A stretch of DNA of 64,000 nucleotides from Neoarius graeffei. Its lineage: Eukaryota > Chordata > Actinopteri > Siluriformes > Ariidae. The position numbers and the translations under genes were made by a program. The stretch spans positions 62,799,241 through 62,863,240 of the forward strand of contig NC_083577.1 of assembly GCF_027579695.1 (NCBI RefSeq), in the 5' to 3' direction. The notes under the pieces were generated by a model, which made no database searches, was not told the DNA's origin, and worked only from the letters and a program-made list of their open reading frames with translations. Shown here in pieces: positions 1 through 12,218 of this stretch (position 1 is its first letter; each line of letters starts with the position of its first letter).

Positions 1-579
1 GGGCTCTAAAGCGAAGGCAGGAGGGCTTCAATGCAGTACGTCATTTCCTGTGGAAAAAAGTTTTGTTACTGAATGCTGTGTCGTAATGTGGGACCAAGTT
101 AGGGTTGCCACCCGTCCCGTAAAATACGGAATCGTCCTTTATTTGGCAATTAAATCTTGTGTCCCGTATTGAACTGATACGGGACGCGATTTGTTCCGTA
201 TTTTCATAAATGTCCAATACACATGTCTGTCTCACACATATCAACACTAAATCTAACAATAACGAACAAAATAAAACAGGAAATACTCCGTTGCGGGATC
301 TACCCAGGACACAAACCCCTGCACTCTGTGTCGCGCTCTGTGCGTCTGTGCCTGACTGCTTGCGTCACTGCGTGCGGCTCTGTCACGGTTGCCTAGAGAC
401 AGACAACACACACCGGCGCTGCTCAAAAAAACCCGTTTTACAACAGCGCTTTGAAAGACAAAGTGCAGCAAGGAGTAACAAGAAGTACACTTGGAAAAAG
501 AAGTGAGGGAAATCTGTTGACTGTTTAAATCTGGTTTACTCCACAGACAAAAGAAACACAACAGTTCCTGATGAACTCC
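1..579. other. left flank, no gene; old repeat
   Basis: About 105-225 holds several variants of a CCCGTAT/ATACGGG motif that resemble a dispersed teleost repeat. Open frames here have no recognisable domain. Confidence 0.3.
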
Positions 580-796
580 GGGCCCTGTACTACGAACGGA
601 GTTTAACCTACCCAGAAGTAACCCAGTCTTCCCCCGCTAAACCGGGGTTGACAAAACCTGGTTATCTTGTTTGGGGTTAAACGGTACTACGACGCCAGTT
701 ATGAAGTTGATTTGTTGAACCTGGTTTAACCTAATCAGGGTTAATGCGCGTTCACGTGAAAGGGGAGGTTATCAGCACAAATCTCCACTGTTCACA

Positions 797-1000
797 ATGG
801 CACGGTCGCCGTACTTCACGGAGGAAGAATGCGCTGTCAGAATGCAAAGCTACGAGGAGTTCAAAACAACATTAAGAGCAAAATCTAACACAGCGGCTGC
901 CAATAAGGAGCGGCAAGCATGTTGGCAACGAACTGCCGATCGGGTCAATGCGCAAGTACATTCCCCCTTCTACATGTTCCAGAACAGAAGTATAGGATGA
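797..1000 (+). pseudogene. Myb/SANT-like DNA-binding ORF, truncated (Harbinger)
   Basis: 67 residues starting MARSPYFTEEECAVRMQSY with a WQRTADRVNA helix. This matches the first part of the Myb-like protein that accompanies Harbinger transposases. It stops early after FQNRSIG, so the domain is incomplete. The copy at 3928-4131 is nearly identical. Confidence 0.65.
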
Positions 1001-2068
1001 GAGAAAGCTTCATGATCAATCACAAGTCACAGAAAATGGTCCTTCGACGTGGCCCCAGTCATATATAGCTTGTTTAATGTCCGAAAAATCCTGAATAAAA
1101 TTTGGTATGGTAAATTCATGGAGTAGCCTACTTAAGCTGATATGTGCACAGAGTCACATGAATTAGGATGACTGACTGTTCAGTCCCTTTGACTAAGTTG
1201 GTGTATGTCCTGTGAACATTTCAGAGGCAACAGCAGTGCCAAACGCACCTGGCAACAGGTGAAAATGAAATATAAAAACATCATTCATAATGGTGTGTGT
1301 GCAAGCAAGCATTCATTTGTCTTTTATTTATTCAAGTTTTATCTGTTTGCCTAATAGTTCAAATTGTTTTGTATATAGTTTATAATGTAGTTGTGTGATA
1401 TTAATAATATTGTGGGAAAACTACTTTGCACGGACGTTCATTTAATTTATTCTATCGTCACTTTGTTTGTTCTATTTTTGTGTATTTTATTTATTTATCT
1501 GTTTGTCTAGTTGTATCTATTTTTCTAATAATATATTTTTTGCATTAATAGTTTTTTTCCTATTAAAATAATCTTGTGTTCTTGTTATAACTTTATTTAT
1601 CTGACTGTTTAGTTGTCTATTTTTGTTACAATTTCAATATTTTTAATATAGAAAGTTTTTGTTTTTTTCTATTAAAATGTTCTTGTGATAACTAGTTCTT
1701 GTTATATTTATTGTAGTTGTATCTATTTTGTATCTCAGACTTAAATATTTTTGTAAAACAAGTGTTTTTCTATAAAATATTCTTGCGTTCTTGGTAACTG
1801 TTCTTGAGTGGGTTCTTTTTTTTTTTTTTTACAGAAAAGCCGTTCTGCATGGACATTCATTGAAGCCCTCATTGTTTTTTAATGGTTATTTATGAGCATT
1901 TAGGGGTTACAATAATGTAAGTCTAGGTTGCTTTATATAAAAGGTATGTCCAGAAATATTGATGTCACTGTCTAAGCAGAGGGATCTGGCTTCTTTAGAC
2001 GCTGTCTTCTTAAAACTGAATAAATATTTAAAAAGAGCCAAATGAGCCAGTCTTTTGAACGGCTCTTT

Positions 2069-2170
2069 TCAAAGAACGGATCCCAAAGATGCGGATCCCA
2101 TCAAAGAGCCATAAATCCCATCTCTAATCTGCGCTCCGATATCGCACGGGTCATCCAGGTACGCTGGCAT
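2069..2170 (-). pseudogene. Harbinger transposase N-terminal remnant (left arm)
   Basis: MPAYLDDPCDIGAQIRDGI resembles the N-terminal start of fish Harbinger transposases. The frame then runs out and no DDE core follows. The assignment is tentative. Confidence 0.4.
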
Positions 2171-2460
2171 TGTCTCTAGAGGAAATGTCGGTGGAGAGGT
2201 GGTGTTTAAAAAGGGTGTGGTTAATCGGAAACCTCGGGTTAACCAAGAACATAACCTGAGACGAGCAGGTTTGAGATGCAGCGTAAGTTGCCATGGCAGC
2301 ATACCTCGGTTTGAACATAGCCAACTTTCGTAGTATGGGTTAATCGGGAAGTTACGCTGCACGTGATCAAGTTACTCTCGAAGTTACCCTGGTAAGCCAG
2401 AAAACCCGCTTCGTAGTACAGGGCCCCGCTTCGTAGTACAGGGCCCCGCTTCGTAGTACA

Positions 2461-4348
2461 GGGCCCTGTACTACGAAGCGGGTTTTCTGGCTTACCAGGG
2501 TAACTTCGAGAGTAACTTGATCACGTGCAGCGTAACTTCCCGATTAACCCATACTACGAAAGTTGGCTATGTTCAAACCGAGGTATGCTGCCATGGCAAC
2601 TTACGCTGCATCTCAAACCTGCTCGTCTCAGGTTATGTTCTTGGTTAACCCGAGGTTTCCGATTAACCACACCCTTTTTAAACACCACCTCTCCACCGAC
2701 ATTTCCTCTAGAGACAATGCCAGCGTACCTGGATGACCCGTGCGATATCGGAGCGCAGATTAGAGATGGGATTTATGGCTCTTTGATGGGATCCGCATCT
2801 TTGGGATCCGTTCTTTGAAAAGAGCCGTTCAAAAGACTGGCTCATTTGGCTCTTTTTAAATATTTATTCAGTTTTAAGAAGACAGCGTCTAAAGAAGCCA
2901 GATCCCTCTGCTTAGACAGTGACATCAATATTTCTGGACATACCTTTTATATAAAGCAACCTAGGCTTACATTATTGTAACCCCTAAACGCTCATAAATA
3001 ACCATTAAAAAACAATGAGGGCTTCAATGAATGTCCATGCAGAACGGCTTTTCTGTAAAAAAAAAAAAAAAAGAACCCACTCAAGAACATAGTTATCAAG
3101 AACGCAAGAATATTTTACACTTGTTTTACAAAAATATTTAAGTCTGAGATATAAAATAGATACAACTACAATAAATATAACACAAGAACATTTTAATAGA
3201 AAAAAACATATTAAAAATATTGAAATTGTAACAAAAATAGATACAACTAAACAGTCAGATAAATAGATAAAGTTATAACAAGAACACAAGATTATTTTAA
3301 TAGGAAAAAACAATTAATGCAAAAAAAATATTATTAGAAAAATAGATACAACTAGACAAACAGATAAATAAATAAAATACACAAAAATAGAACAAACAAA
3401 ATGACGATAGAATAAATTAAATGAACGTCCGTGCAAAGTAGTTTTCCCACAATATTATCATTAATATCACACAACTACATTATAAACTATATACAAAACA
3501 ATTTGAACTATTAGGCAAGCAGATAAAACTTGAATAAATAAAAGGCAAATGCTGTTTAGCCTACTTCTTGTCCTTGGGCAAAAGCTTTTTCATCTGAAAC
3601 AGTACAGAAAAAGAACGACACACACACACACTTACCATTATGAATGATGTTTTTATATTTCATTTTCACCTGTTGCCAGGTGCGTTTGGCACTGCTGTTG
3701 CCTCTGAAATGTTCACAGGACATACACCAACTTAGTCAAAGGGACTGAACAGTCAGTCATCCTAATTCATGTGACTCTGTGCACATATCAGCTTAAGTAG
3801 GCTACTCCATGAATTTACCATACCAAATTTTATTCAGGATTTTTCGGACATTAAACAAGCTATATATGACTGGGGCCACGTCGAAGGACCATTTTCTGTG
3901 ACTTGTGATTGATCATGAAGCTTTCTCTCATCCTATACTTCTGTTCTGGAACATGTAGAAGGGGGAATGTACTTGCGCATTGACCCGATCGGCAATTCGT
4001 TGCCAACATGCTTGCCGCTCCTTATTGGCAGCCGCTGTGTTAGATTTTGCTCTTAATGTTGTTTTGAACTCCTCGTAGCTTTGCATTATGACAGCGCATT
4101 CTTCCTCCGTGAAGCACGGCGACCGTGCCATTGTGAACAGTGGGGATTTGCGCTGATAACCTCCCCTTTAACGTGAACGCGCATTAACCCTGATTAGGTT
4201 AACACAGGTTCAACAAATCAACTTCATAACTGGCGTCGTAGTACCGTTTAACCCCAAACAAGATAACCAGGTTTTGTCAACCCCGGTTTAGCGGGGGAAC
4301 CCTGGGTTACTTCTGGGTAGGTTAAACTCCGTTCGTAGTACAGGGCCC
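2461..4348 (-). mobile_element. PIF/Harbinger-type element, right arm of palindrome
   Basis: This is an inverted copy of 580-2466, with the same termini and the same two ORF remnants (2717-2818 plus strand, 3928-4131 minus strand). It retains a short segment near 3540-3640, including a splice-donor-like GTAAGTGTG, that the left arm lacks. The copies otherwise differ at few positions. Confidence 0.75.
3928..4131 (-). pseudogene. Myb/SANT-like ORF, truncated (right arm)
   Basis: 67 residues, MARSPCFTEEECAVIMQSY, differing from the left-arm copy at a few residues (Y6C, R15I, T45I). It ends at the same premature stop. Confidence 0.65.
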
Positions 4349-5023
4349 AGGTTTGTTGTGTTTTTGTTGTTTTTTGTTCTCTTTTTTCCTCTTTAAGTGA
4401 AAATGTCCCCAAGGTTCACATGAGAGTCCCTACGCCAAGAACAGTTATGCACTTACATTTGCAGTGATATTCTATTAAGTTCTCAATATATTTAGATTAT
4501 ATTTTATAAGTTCATTGTTGCCCACTTGTACATTATACATTTTTACAGCATTGGCAATAAAGCATTTCAAGCTTTAAGTATGAGTAATTGCTTTCTTGAT
4601 CACCCCTTTACTAAAAACACCTACAAAATAAAACATACCACTGCTGCGGGCACCCCACCCTATGGGAGTTGTGCCCATGGTGGTCATGGCCCCGAGGAGC
4701 CGTGGTGGGCATCCCTTATTTTCATTTCTGAATGGTGGCAATCCTAGACCAAGTACACCATCAGGGAGCCACTGTGCCTTGATGCAGAGGACTGTATTTA
4801 AAAAAAAAAAAAGGGTGTCTGGGTGAATTCCCAAGTCTGCTGTCCTGAGTGTTTGCACTTACTTGGAAGTGAGACACTGCATTGTTGCACTGGATAAGTC
4901 ACTTTATGTCAGGATAACAGTGAGAGATCCTACTTGTGGAGGCTCCATGAAAGACAGAAAACCTTCTTTGACCTCCTGCTGTCCTAACCGTCACTATATT
5001 GTTAGAACACCTCAAGATGTTAC
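4349..5023. other. no recognisable gene
   Basis: Unique-looking, A/T-rich sequence with a poly-A run at about 4800. I see no exon or element boundary. Confidence 0.4.
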
Positions 5024-5352
5024 AGGGTGACACGGTGGTGTAGTGGTTAGTACTGTCACCTTACAGCAACAAGAAGATTCTGGGTTCGAGCCCAGTGGCT
5101 GATGGAGACCTTTTTGTGTGAAGTTTGCATGTTGTCAGCATGGGTTTCCTCCTACAGTCCAAAGACATGCAGGTTAGGCTAATTGGTGGCTCTAAATTGA
5201 CCATAGGTGTGATTGGTTGTTTGTCTATGTGTCAGCCCTTTGATTATCTGGTGACTTGTCCAGGGTGTACCCCACCTCTCGCCCATAGTCAGCTGGGATA
5301 GGCTACAGCATGCCCTGCACAGAATAAGTGGTTATGGATGATGGGTGGATGG
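5024..5352 (+). repeat. V-SINE (tRNA-derived, DANA/HE1-like), diverged
   Basis: The head has an A-box-like TAGTGGTTAG and a B-box GGTTCGAGCCC; the core is the conserved stretch containing CATG...TGGGTTTCCTCC and TCCAAAGACATGCAGG; the tail has GCCCATAGTCAGCTGGGATAG. This is the most abundant repeat in the window (about 19 copies). This copy carries many substitutions. Confidence 0.85.
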
Positions 5353-5397
5353 ATAGAAGATATTACAGTTTCACAAAATAGGGTAGGAAGGATATGA

Positions 5398-5803
5398 GAG
5401 CCAAGTTCTGGGTTCGAACCCAGTGGCTGACAGGGGCCTTTCTGTGTAAAGTTTGCATGTTCTCTCTTTGTCTGCATGGGTTTCCTCCCACAGTCCAAAA
5501 ACATGTGGTTAGGTTAACTGGATACTCTAAATTGCCTATGTGTTTGAATGGTTGAGAGGAGAAATAATCCAGTAGAAGGCAATGGGAAACCACTACTGTA
5601 ATTCTTCTAGAAATTGGACCTGCCATCAGGCAGAAGAAGAATTTAAAGTAGCCAATTAACCTAATTGCATGTTTTTGGGCTGTGAAGGAAACCCACACAG
5701 ACACAGGAAGAACAGACAAACTCCACACAGGCCACTGGGTTCGAATGCAGAACCTTGTTGCTGTGAGGCAACAGTGCTAACCACTGCACCACGGTGCTGC
5801 TCA
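5398..5803. repeat. two partial V-SINE copies facing each other
   Basis: A headless plus-strand piece (5398-5556) starts at the B-box TTCTGGGTTCGAACCC. A minus-strand piece (5640-5803) ends with CACTGCACCACGGTGCTG. The second half belongs to the direct duplication described below. Confidence 0.75.
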
Positions 5804-6188
5804 TTTACAAAGTACGTATTGAGAAAAGAAATGTTGATTAGTTGTGAAGATTGGGGGGGGGGGTTGGACATCTATATTGTTAGCATACAAGATACAGTTA
5901 AAACACTTTCTTACCATTAGGATACAAACATTCCAAAATTACTGGATTTTAATGAAGACTAATTTCTTGTGTGAATGCTCCTAGGAATTATCCATTTCTA
6001 ACCACTTATCAAAATGAGGCCCATTGTTCCTAGGCAAAACTTATGGTCACATTAATACATTAAAATTTATTAATGAAAATATTACAGCGTAAAATGTTAT
6101 ATCCACAAGCAAACTAACTGTATGTTACTTGTGGTGATAAATGTCTACAATTTCTTACATAAGTAACAGTTAGGTACATTAATGCTAA
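5512..6188 (+). repeat. direct duplication, copy A (~680 bp)
   Basis: From GGTTAACTGG to AATGCTAAAA the sequence recurs at 7343-8027 with scattered substitutions and small indels. It includes a SINE fragment and non-repetitive sequence, so it is not simply two SINE insertions. Confidence 0.85.
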
Positions 6189-7142
6189 AATAAGAAATTA
6201 CAATATCCCATAGTAATTGGTACCTTTTCTCTTAACCAGATTCCACATTCAGTGTGCTGTTGGTGAAAAATCTTTGATTTCAGGTGCACCTTGTCATCTC
6301 AGTAAAGAATATGACAACATTCTGACAAGATTTTAGGATATTTGATAAACTTTGGCTGTACAACAAATGATGCAAGTATGAATTATCTAAATTACCATTA
6401 ACAAAGTTTAGCTTAACAGTCATATTGAGCACTGTGAGAGAACTGGAAGTGCAGGGGATGGGGTCAAACCTAATCCACCTCCTCCTAGGCTGTTTTAATT
6501 GTTCTAAAACCTCAGCCAGTCACGTGTATTTCCTGCAATAATATTGTGAATTTTGTGTGGTGGGTCACACAATTACAGTAAAACCTATCAGAAAAAATGA
6601 TGAGGTATCTGAATTTTTTGTGGGCAGAAGATAAAAATAGCACAACATAGTGGCTTTAAATCCTCATGAGAGGGGAAAACAGTGGTGGCTCATTCAATGG
6701 GGCAAGGGCAGAACCCCACCATCAGCAGTTGATCATATTGTATATTTCATAAAGCCATTCAATCCATATATTTTAAATGTTGAAATACCAATTACCTCTT
6801 TTAGGTGTGAAAAAAGAGAGATTTGCTCAGCTTTCCAGATGTTGTGCAATTATGGGGCTGTAAGCTCACAGCCCTATGGAGCTTCCATAGAGTTCTTATT
6901 GCACCTAGTGGCCTAAAAGTGAACTGCAGCAAGTGATATTAGAGTGTAGATGTCCTGATGTCCCGTTTTCCGGGGAAAAGTCTCCATTTTTGGTGGCCTG
7001 GCCCCGGCTGGAGCAGTCCCCGGTAATGTCCCCGGTTTTTTTCCTTTTCTTTTTTCTTCTGTGAATTAAAAACGAACAGGAAAGAAAGGCCGGGCAGCAG
7101 AACAGACGGGCACACATCTCACGTTATGCTTATTTTGGCCAG
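6189..7142. other. no gene; GC-rich repeat-like patch at 6955-7045
   Basis: Mostly A/T-rich. The stretch around 6957-7036 repeats GTCCCCGGT/GTCCCGTTTTCCGGGG words and looks like the end of an unidentified dispersed repeat. Confidence 0.3.
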
Positions 7143-8084
7143 CAGAGGGCGCTGGCCGCTCGCTGTAGCAGCTTCATATCTCGCTTCTATTACTAACCAC
7201 TTGCTCGCCTAGTCACAGGGGAACTTGATTTGTAAAACCTGTAGTTAGCAAGTGTCAAGTGAATCCACAATATCACCACAAACGTCTTTTTAAGCCCGGA
7301 GGTAACCCAGGGTTAGAATCAGGGGTGGGGTTACAGGACTTGGGTTAACTGGCTACTCTAAATTGCCTGTGTGTGTGAATGGTTGAGAGGAGAAATAATC
7401 CAGTAGAAGGCAATGGGAAACCAGTACTGTAATTGTTCTAGAAACTGGACCTGCCATCAGGCAGAAGAAGAATTTAGAGTAGCTAATTAACCTAATTGCA
7501 TGTTTTTGGGCTGTGAAGGAAACCCACAAAGACACAGGAAGAACAGACAAACTCCACACAGGCCACTGGGTTTGAATGCAGAACTTTGTTGCTGTGAGGC
7601 GACAGTGCTAACCACTGCACCACTGTGCTGCCCATTTACAAAGTACGTATTGAGGAAAGAAATGTTGATTAGTCGTGAAGACAGAATGGGGGGGTTGGAC
7701 ATCTGTATTGTTAGCATACAAGATACAATTTTGGTGAGTTCTTAAAACACTTTCTTACCATTAGGATACAAGCATTCCAAAATTACTGGATTTTTATGAA
7801 GACTAATTTCTTGTGTGAATGCTCCTAGGAATTATCCATTTCTAACCACTTATCAAAATGAGGCCCATTGTTCCTAGGCAAAACTTATGGTCACATTAAT
7901 ACATTAAAATTATTAATGAAAACATTACAGCATAAAATGTTATATCCACAAGCAAACTAACTGTATGTTACTTGCGATGATAAATGTCTACATTTTCTTG
8001 CATAAGTAACAGGTACATCAATGCTAACAGAAGCTAATAGAAGAGAGATATGAAGCTGCTACAGTGAGCAGCCAGCGCCCTCTG
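7143..8084. mobile_element. possible element bounded by ~50 bp inverted repeats
   Basis: 7143-7191 (AGAGGGCGCTGGC...AGCAGCTTCATATCTC) is the inverse of 8035-8084 with a few mismatches. They frame copy B of the direct duplication. No target duplication is clear and no ORF identifies a family. Confidence 0.45.
7343..8027 (+). repeat. direct duplication, copy B
   Basis: The counterpart of 5512-6188, containing the same minus-strand SINE fragment (7500-7635). It lies between the inverted repeats at 7143 and 8084, which copy A lacks. Confidence 0.85.
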
Positions 8085-9186
8085 ATAGGTACACAGGTAG
8101 CTCATTTGTTGTACAAGTTACTTGGATGTAGGCTACCAACGTGACACTTCTGTCTTGTCTGTAGTGCTTCTGTATTATAGTTATTTTCTCTGTCTATCAC
8201 AGTGTCTGTTAGTATGTCTGATAAATTTATCACTCTGTTACAGTGTCTTCGTGTGTCAGTCTGGTATTGTTGCTTGTTTGTCTTGTGTGTATCGATAATT
8301 AATTAAATTAAGTTTATTGAACCATTGTAGTATGACCATTTTCTTTATTGAGCGTTCCATAGTTTACTATAGCTTCCCTCACTGTGGTAAGTTGTATGAT
8401 TTTCTGACACAGTTTACAAAGTTACTGAGTTAGTACCCAGTTTTATCAGTCAACTTTCATCATAGTCTTTTATAGTTCAACAGTTACCAGTTGTCCCACT
8501 TTTTATTTCATAGATAAAGACATTTGATATTTTAATGACATATTGACCGCTGAACTGAAAACATCCTGAGTTTTCATATCAGAAAACTGGTCACCTTTTA
8601 TTAGAGGTTCATTTGGGCAGGATTCGTGCCAGCAAGTTTAAAATGATTAAAAAAAAATTTTAATTGTTAAATTACTATTAATTGTCAACTCTGGTTAATG
8701 ATAAATAGTTAAACAAAGGTTTGTCTGAAATGCTCAAAACAAGCTGCACTGTGTGTTGTATGACTGTAATAGGCAGTTGAGAGTTGACAACATACAGAGT
8801 TACTGTACAGATCACTAGATGTTACCCCATAGCATAAGTCAAACAAAATTAAGTTGAGACTCGAGACGCTATGTCATTATTAATGTCATCCTGCCCCACC
8901 AAAATCTATGGGAATAAGCTACTGCTGGGAAAAAGGGTGTTCGCCTAATGATGTTTAACCTACAATAACCCCCCCATGGGATTCATGTGGGCATGCCAGA
9001 GCATGGGCCGCCCACAGAAAAGCCACATTAGGCCATTTTGGGTTTTACATGAGTTAGCCTCTAACCTCACTGTCTGCAGGTTGCCCATTAAGGGCTAATA
9101 ATTGATGGGATCAGTCTGGCTTGAAACACTTCCTATATTAAAATTAAAACAAAAAGGTTTTAGGCTAAAGAAGTGGTGCAAATTAT
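8085..9186. other. no gene recognised
   Basis: A/T-rich sequence downstream of the candidate fam237a terminal exon. No element termini or exon could be defined. Confidence 0.35.
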
Positions 9187-9192
9187 TTTATT
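9187..9192 (-). terminator. candidate poly(A) signal for the 9249-9403 exon
   Basis: An AATAAA hexamer on the minus strand, 57 nt after the TAA at 9249. Confidence 0.4.
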
Positions 9193-9248
9193 AAACAGAC
9201 AAAAGTTGCCATAGGTAAAAATATTTTATCTTCATTGTTTCTTCATGA

Positions 9249-9403
9249 TTAAAAATGTGAAATTTTCTTTGAAGCCTGGGTTTTTGGATGAGCATCACTG
9301 TACAAGCTGCGTGGTCCATCCTGCTGCACCTGAATTTGAAACCAGGTCCGAGTAAACTCCTTTAACTTCGAAAAATGGTTCTGCGATTCTTGCACAAAAG
9401 ACT
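9249..9403 (-). CDS. fam237a: candidate terminal exon of fam237a
   Basis: After a pyrimidine-rich acceptor (ttccctcttag), 155 bp encode SFVQESQNHFSKLKEFTRTW and about 30 more residues to TAA at 9249. An AATAAA lies about 57 nt further on. The exon takes phase 1, exactly what the fam237a donor at 14265 supplies, and the joined protein would be about 180 residues; I recall about 181 for human. I cannot recognise strong similarity to the mammalian C-terminus, so it could be the last exon of another gene or chance. Confidence 0.45.
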
Positions 9404-9669
9404 CTAAGAGGGAACGAACAAAACCAGTTTCAGGCAAATTAAAAACAAAAAAACCAATAAACATCCACAGTATATAATATCAGCTTTTGCATTGTTTTTG
9501 AAAATGACAAGACTCTAGTTTTCCTGTTTTTCTATTTTTGTATTTTATACATAGTCATTAGGCACTCAGTTGTATTTGCAGCTAGTCATATTAGACAGTG
9601 TAATCAGGAGTATTGACGGAGTAGATGCACAAGTTGTAGGTTTTAATTTTAAACTAAATCTAACATTGC

Positions 9670-9805
9670 CATCTCATCTCATCTCATTATCTCTAGCCGC
9701 TTTATCCTGTTCTACAGGGTCACAGGCAAGCTGGAGCCTATCCCAGCTGACTACGGGTGAAAGGCGGGGTACACCCTGGACAAGTCGCCAGGTCATCACA
9801 GGACA
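9670..9805 (-). repeat. V-SINE, tail half only
   Basis: Contains ATCTCATCTCATCTCATTAT, GGGTCACAGGCAAGCTGGAG and CCAGGTCATCACAGG, the tail half of the V-SINE in antisense. The tRNA-like head is missing. It lies in the proposed fam237a intron. Confidence 0.85.
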
Positions 9806-10413
9806 TTGCCATCTGATTAAAAAAAAAAAGAGGTCCAGATAAATATACTTTTACAGAGAGGAACAATTTCCACTAAAAAAAACAACAACAAACCTATAGT
9901 CAAAATGTTGGGTGAGGACCATGGGAAAAATGGTGAACTTAGAAAAAGGAACAAATATGCTAAAATTATTCAAAGTTATAATCCATAAATATTGTTTAGC
10001 TCAGCAATGGAAAACAGCAGAACAGATAAAGGAGAAAATTTACTTGTACACAAAAATCCACACACTCCTTTAACTTTCCACTGGTCGTCTTTTCAGTTTA
10101 AGGGTTTTCATGTGTGTGGGATCAGCCCTTAAAGTGGACATAACTCTGCTCTGATGTGGTGTGGTTTGTTAGTATATTACAGGTTTTTTTGTTGTTGTTG
10201 TTTTGTTGGTTTTTTTTTTAGGCATGTCATCTTCTGGCTCTATTAAGGCCAATTCACAACACGTTCCAATTTCTGCTTCATGGTCTGGTCCCGCCTACAT
10301 ACTGAGCCTCCTTCCTGCAGACCCACTACAGCACACCCCTGTCTTCTCGCTGTCCAGTCCTCTCAGCTCCACCCCAAGAGATTTTAGAGGGTTTTTAGTG
10401 TGGCTGCCCCAAA

Positions 10414-10728
10414 ACTAACCTGTATGTCTTTGGATTGTGGAGGAAACCGGAGCACCCGGAGGAAACCCACGCAGACACGGGGCGAACATGCAAACTCCAC
10501 ACAGAAAGGCCCTCGTCAGCCGCTGGGCTCGAACCCAGAACCTTCTTGCTGTGAGGCACAGAGTAAAATCACACTACGAAATGCTACAAAACATATCTCA
10601 TCTCATTTCATTATCTCTAGCCGCTTTATCCTGTTCTACAGGGTCGCAGGCAAGCTGGAGCCTATCCCAGCTGACTCCGGGCGAAAGGCGGGGTACATCC
10701 TGGGCAAGTCGCCAGGTCATCACAGGGC
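10414..10728 (-). repeat. two V-SINE halves in non-canonical order
   Basis: 10414-10557 holds the head half (antisense), and 10594-10728 the tail half (antisense). In an intact antisense copy the tail comes first, so these are two truncated insertions or a rearranged copy. Confidence 0.75.
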
Positions 10729-10950
10729 TACAATTCATTCATAATACTGTAAATATATACTGTAGTTTCACAGATACATTGTTGCAAGTTTGTGTTGTTG
10801 TTGTTGTTTCTTTGCAAAATCGTTAAGAATAATATAAAAGATAAAAGCAGTCTGCATACCACCAGTGTGAATTGGTTTAGTCTTGATTCTTGGTTGACAG
10901 TGTCGGGTGATGGGTAATGTAGTGATGTTCGAGTGCCGGATCAACACAAA

Positions 10951-11030
10951 TGGATAAGAAAAGGTCTCGGGTCAGCCATCAGGTGCCCAGTTTAGAAAAA
11001 AGAGGAAAAAGAGAAATATACAAAAGATAA
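10951..11030 (+). pseudogene. possible hAT transposase N-terminal remnant
   Basis: ATG followed by a very basic peptide (MDKKRSRVSHQV, then KKRGKREI after a frame slip) recalls the start of TTF-type hAT transposases. It is too short to be sure. Confidence 0.25.
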
Positions 11031-11340
11031 AAGTACGCAGCTGTTATCAGTTTGAGTATAATATTATGCATGTAATGAAATAGACTAGTATAACACTTAC
11101 GTACGTTAGCCTATGTTAATGCTATTGATGGCAATATTCCGTTTTCTGACCAACTAGCTTACATAACATTTAGATATAATTTCACACAGTTTCATCATGA
11201 TATGTAACCTGCAGCAAAAATCTAACTGGCACATTTATCCTAATAATTTGATTGTTTTTGTTTGTATTTCTATACTACAATTTGTTTCTATTTGACTTTT
11301 TTGATATTTGAGTCTAATTTCTGTATATATGTTTTATATT

Positions 11341-11720
11341 GGGCGGCATGGTGGTGTAGTGGTTAGCGCTGTCGCCTCACAGCAAGAAGGTCCAGGTTTG
11401 AGCCCCGTGGCTGGCGAGGGCCTTTCTGTGCGGAGTTTGCATGTTCTCCCCGTGTCCGCGTGGGTTTCCTCCGGGTGCTCCGGTTTCCCCCACACTCCAA
11501 AGACCAAAGACATCCAGGTTAGGTTAACTGGTGACTCTAAATTGACCGTAGGTGTGAATGAGAGTGTGAATGGTTGTCTGTGTCTATGTGTCAGCCCTGT
11601 GATGACCTGGCGACTTGTCCAGGGTGTACCCCGCCTTTCGCCCGTAGTCAGCTGGGATAGGCTCCAGCTTGCCTGCGACCCTGTAGAACAGAATAAAACA
11701 GCTAGAGATAATGAGATGAG
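11341..11720 (+). repeat. V-SINE, full length, with target duplication
   Basis: A complete copy from GGGCGGCATGGTGGTGTAG to the ATGAGATGAG tail, flanked by the 12-bp duplication ATGTTTTATATT (11329-11340 and 11721-11732). Confidence 0.93.
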
Positions 11721-12218
11721 ATGTTTTATATTAATATAGTTTTTAATGTTTGTTTATTTGTGTCGTTCCAAATATCTGAATAAAAACTAGTTAGTGCAGA
11801 ACGGTCCTTTTGTTGGTGCAGAAGTGGGGACTTTGCTCAGAGAACCATACAAGCTTGAACCGCCCCTGAGTTTGGGGGTGTGGACAAAAAAAAAAAAGTT
11901 ATTAGGTAGAACCACTGTTTAATTCTGTGGATAGTCCTGGGTAAAGCCAGTGTTGTCTCAACTAGTATGCGGGTCCCAGAGCTGTATTCCTGTTGCAGGG
12001 CCGGGCTGAGGGAGTGTGTTTTGTGTGTGGTATTAGTGTATCTCTTAATCAGCGCGCAAACCACAGCACATCAAATTAAGGACTGTGTGCCATTCAAAAG
12101 CTGCCTCTGTGAATGCGTAAACAGTGTCCACATGGCAAATGTTTGAACCCCTCACAGATGAGCACGTTGTAATTGCGACCCATTCACCTCATTTGTTATA
12201 ATAAGAGAAATAGTTTCT

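Larger units (their letters stand above)
580..2466 (+). mobile_element. PIF/Harbinger-type element, left arm of palindrome
   Basis: The copy begins GGGCCCTGTACTACGAA and ends TTCGTAGTACAGGGCCC, terminal inverted repeats typical of fish Harbinger elements. It carries a Myb/SANT-like ORF on the plus strand (797-1000) and a transposase N-terminal remnant facing it, the usual convergent Harbinger layout. The middle is A/T-rich and the transposase core is deleted. Its inner end is extended by two extra 20-bp units. No TWA target duplication is evident at the outer ends. Confidence 0.75.

Noticed and set aside
4526-4858. Overlapping short open frames near 4.5-4.9 kb
   Set aside because: No domain, no splice support, and A-run interruption. 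No element family recognised.
11341-11420. tRNA genes at SINE heads
   Set aside because: The A- and B-box-like words belong to SINE promoters; no cloverleaf with an intact acceptor stem was seen.
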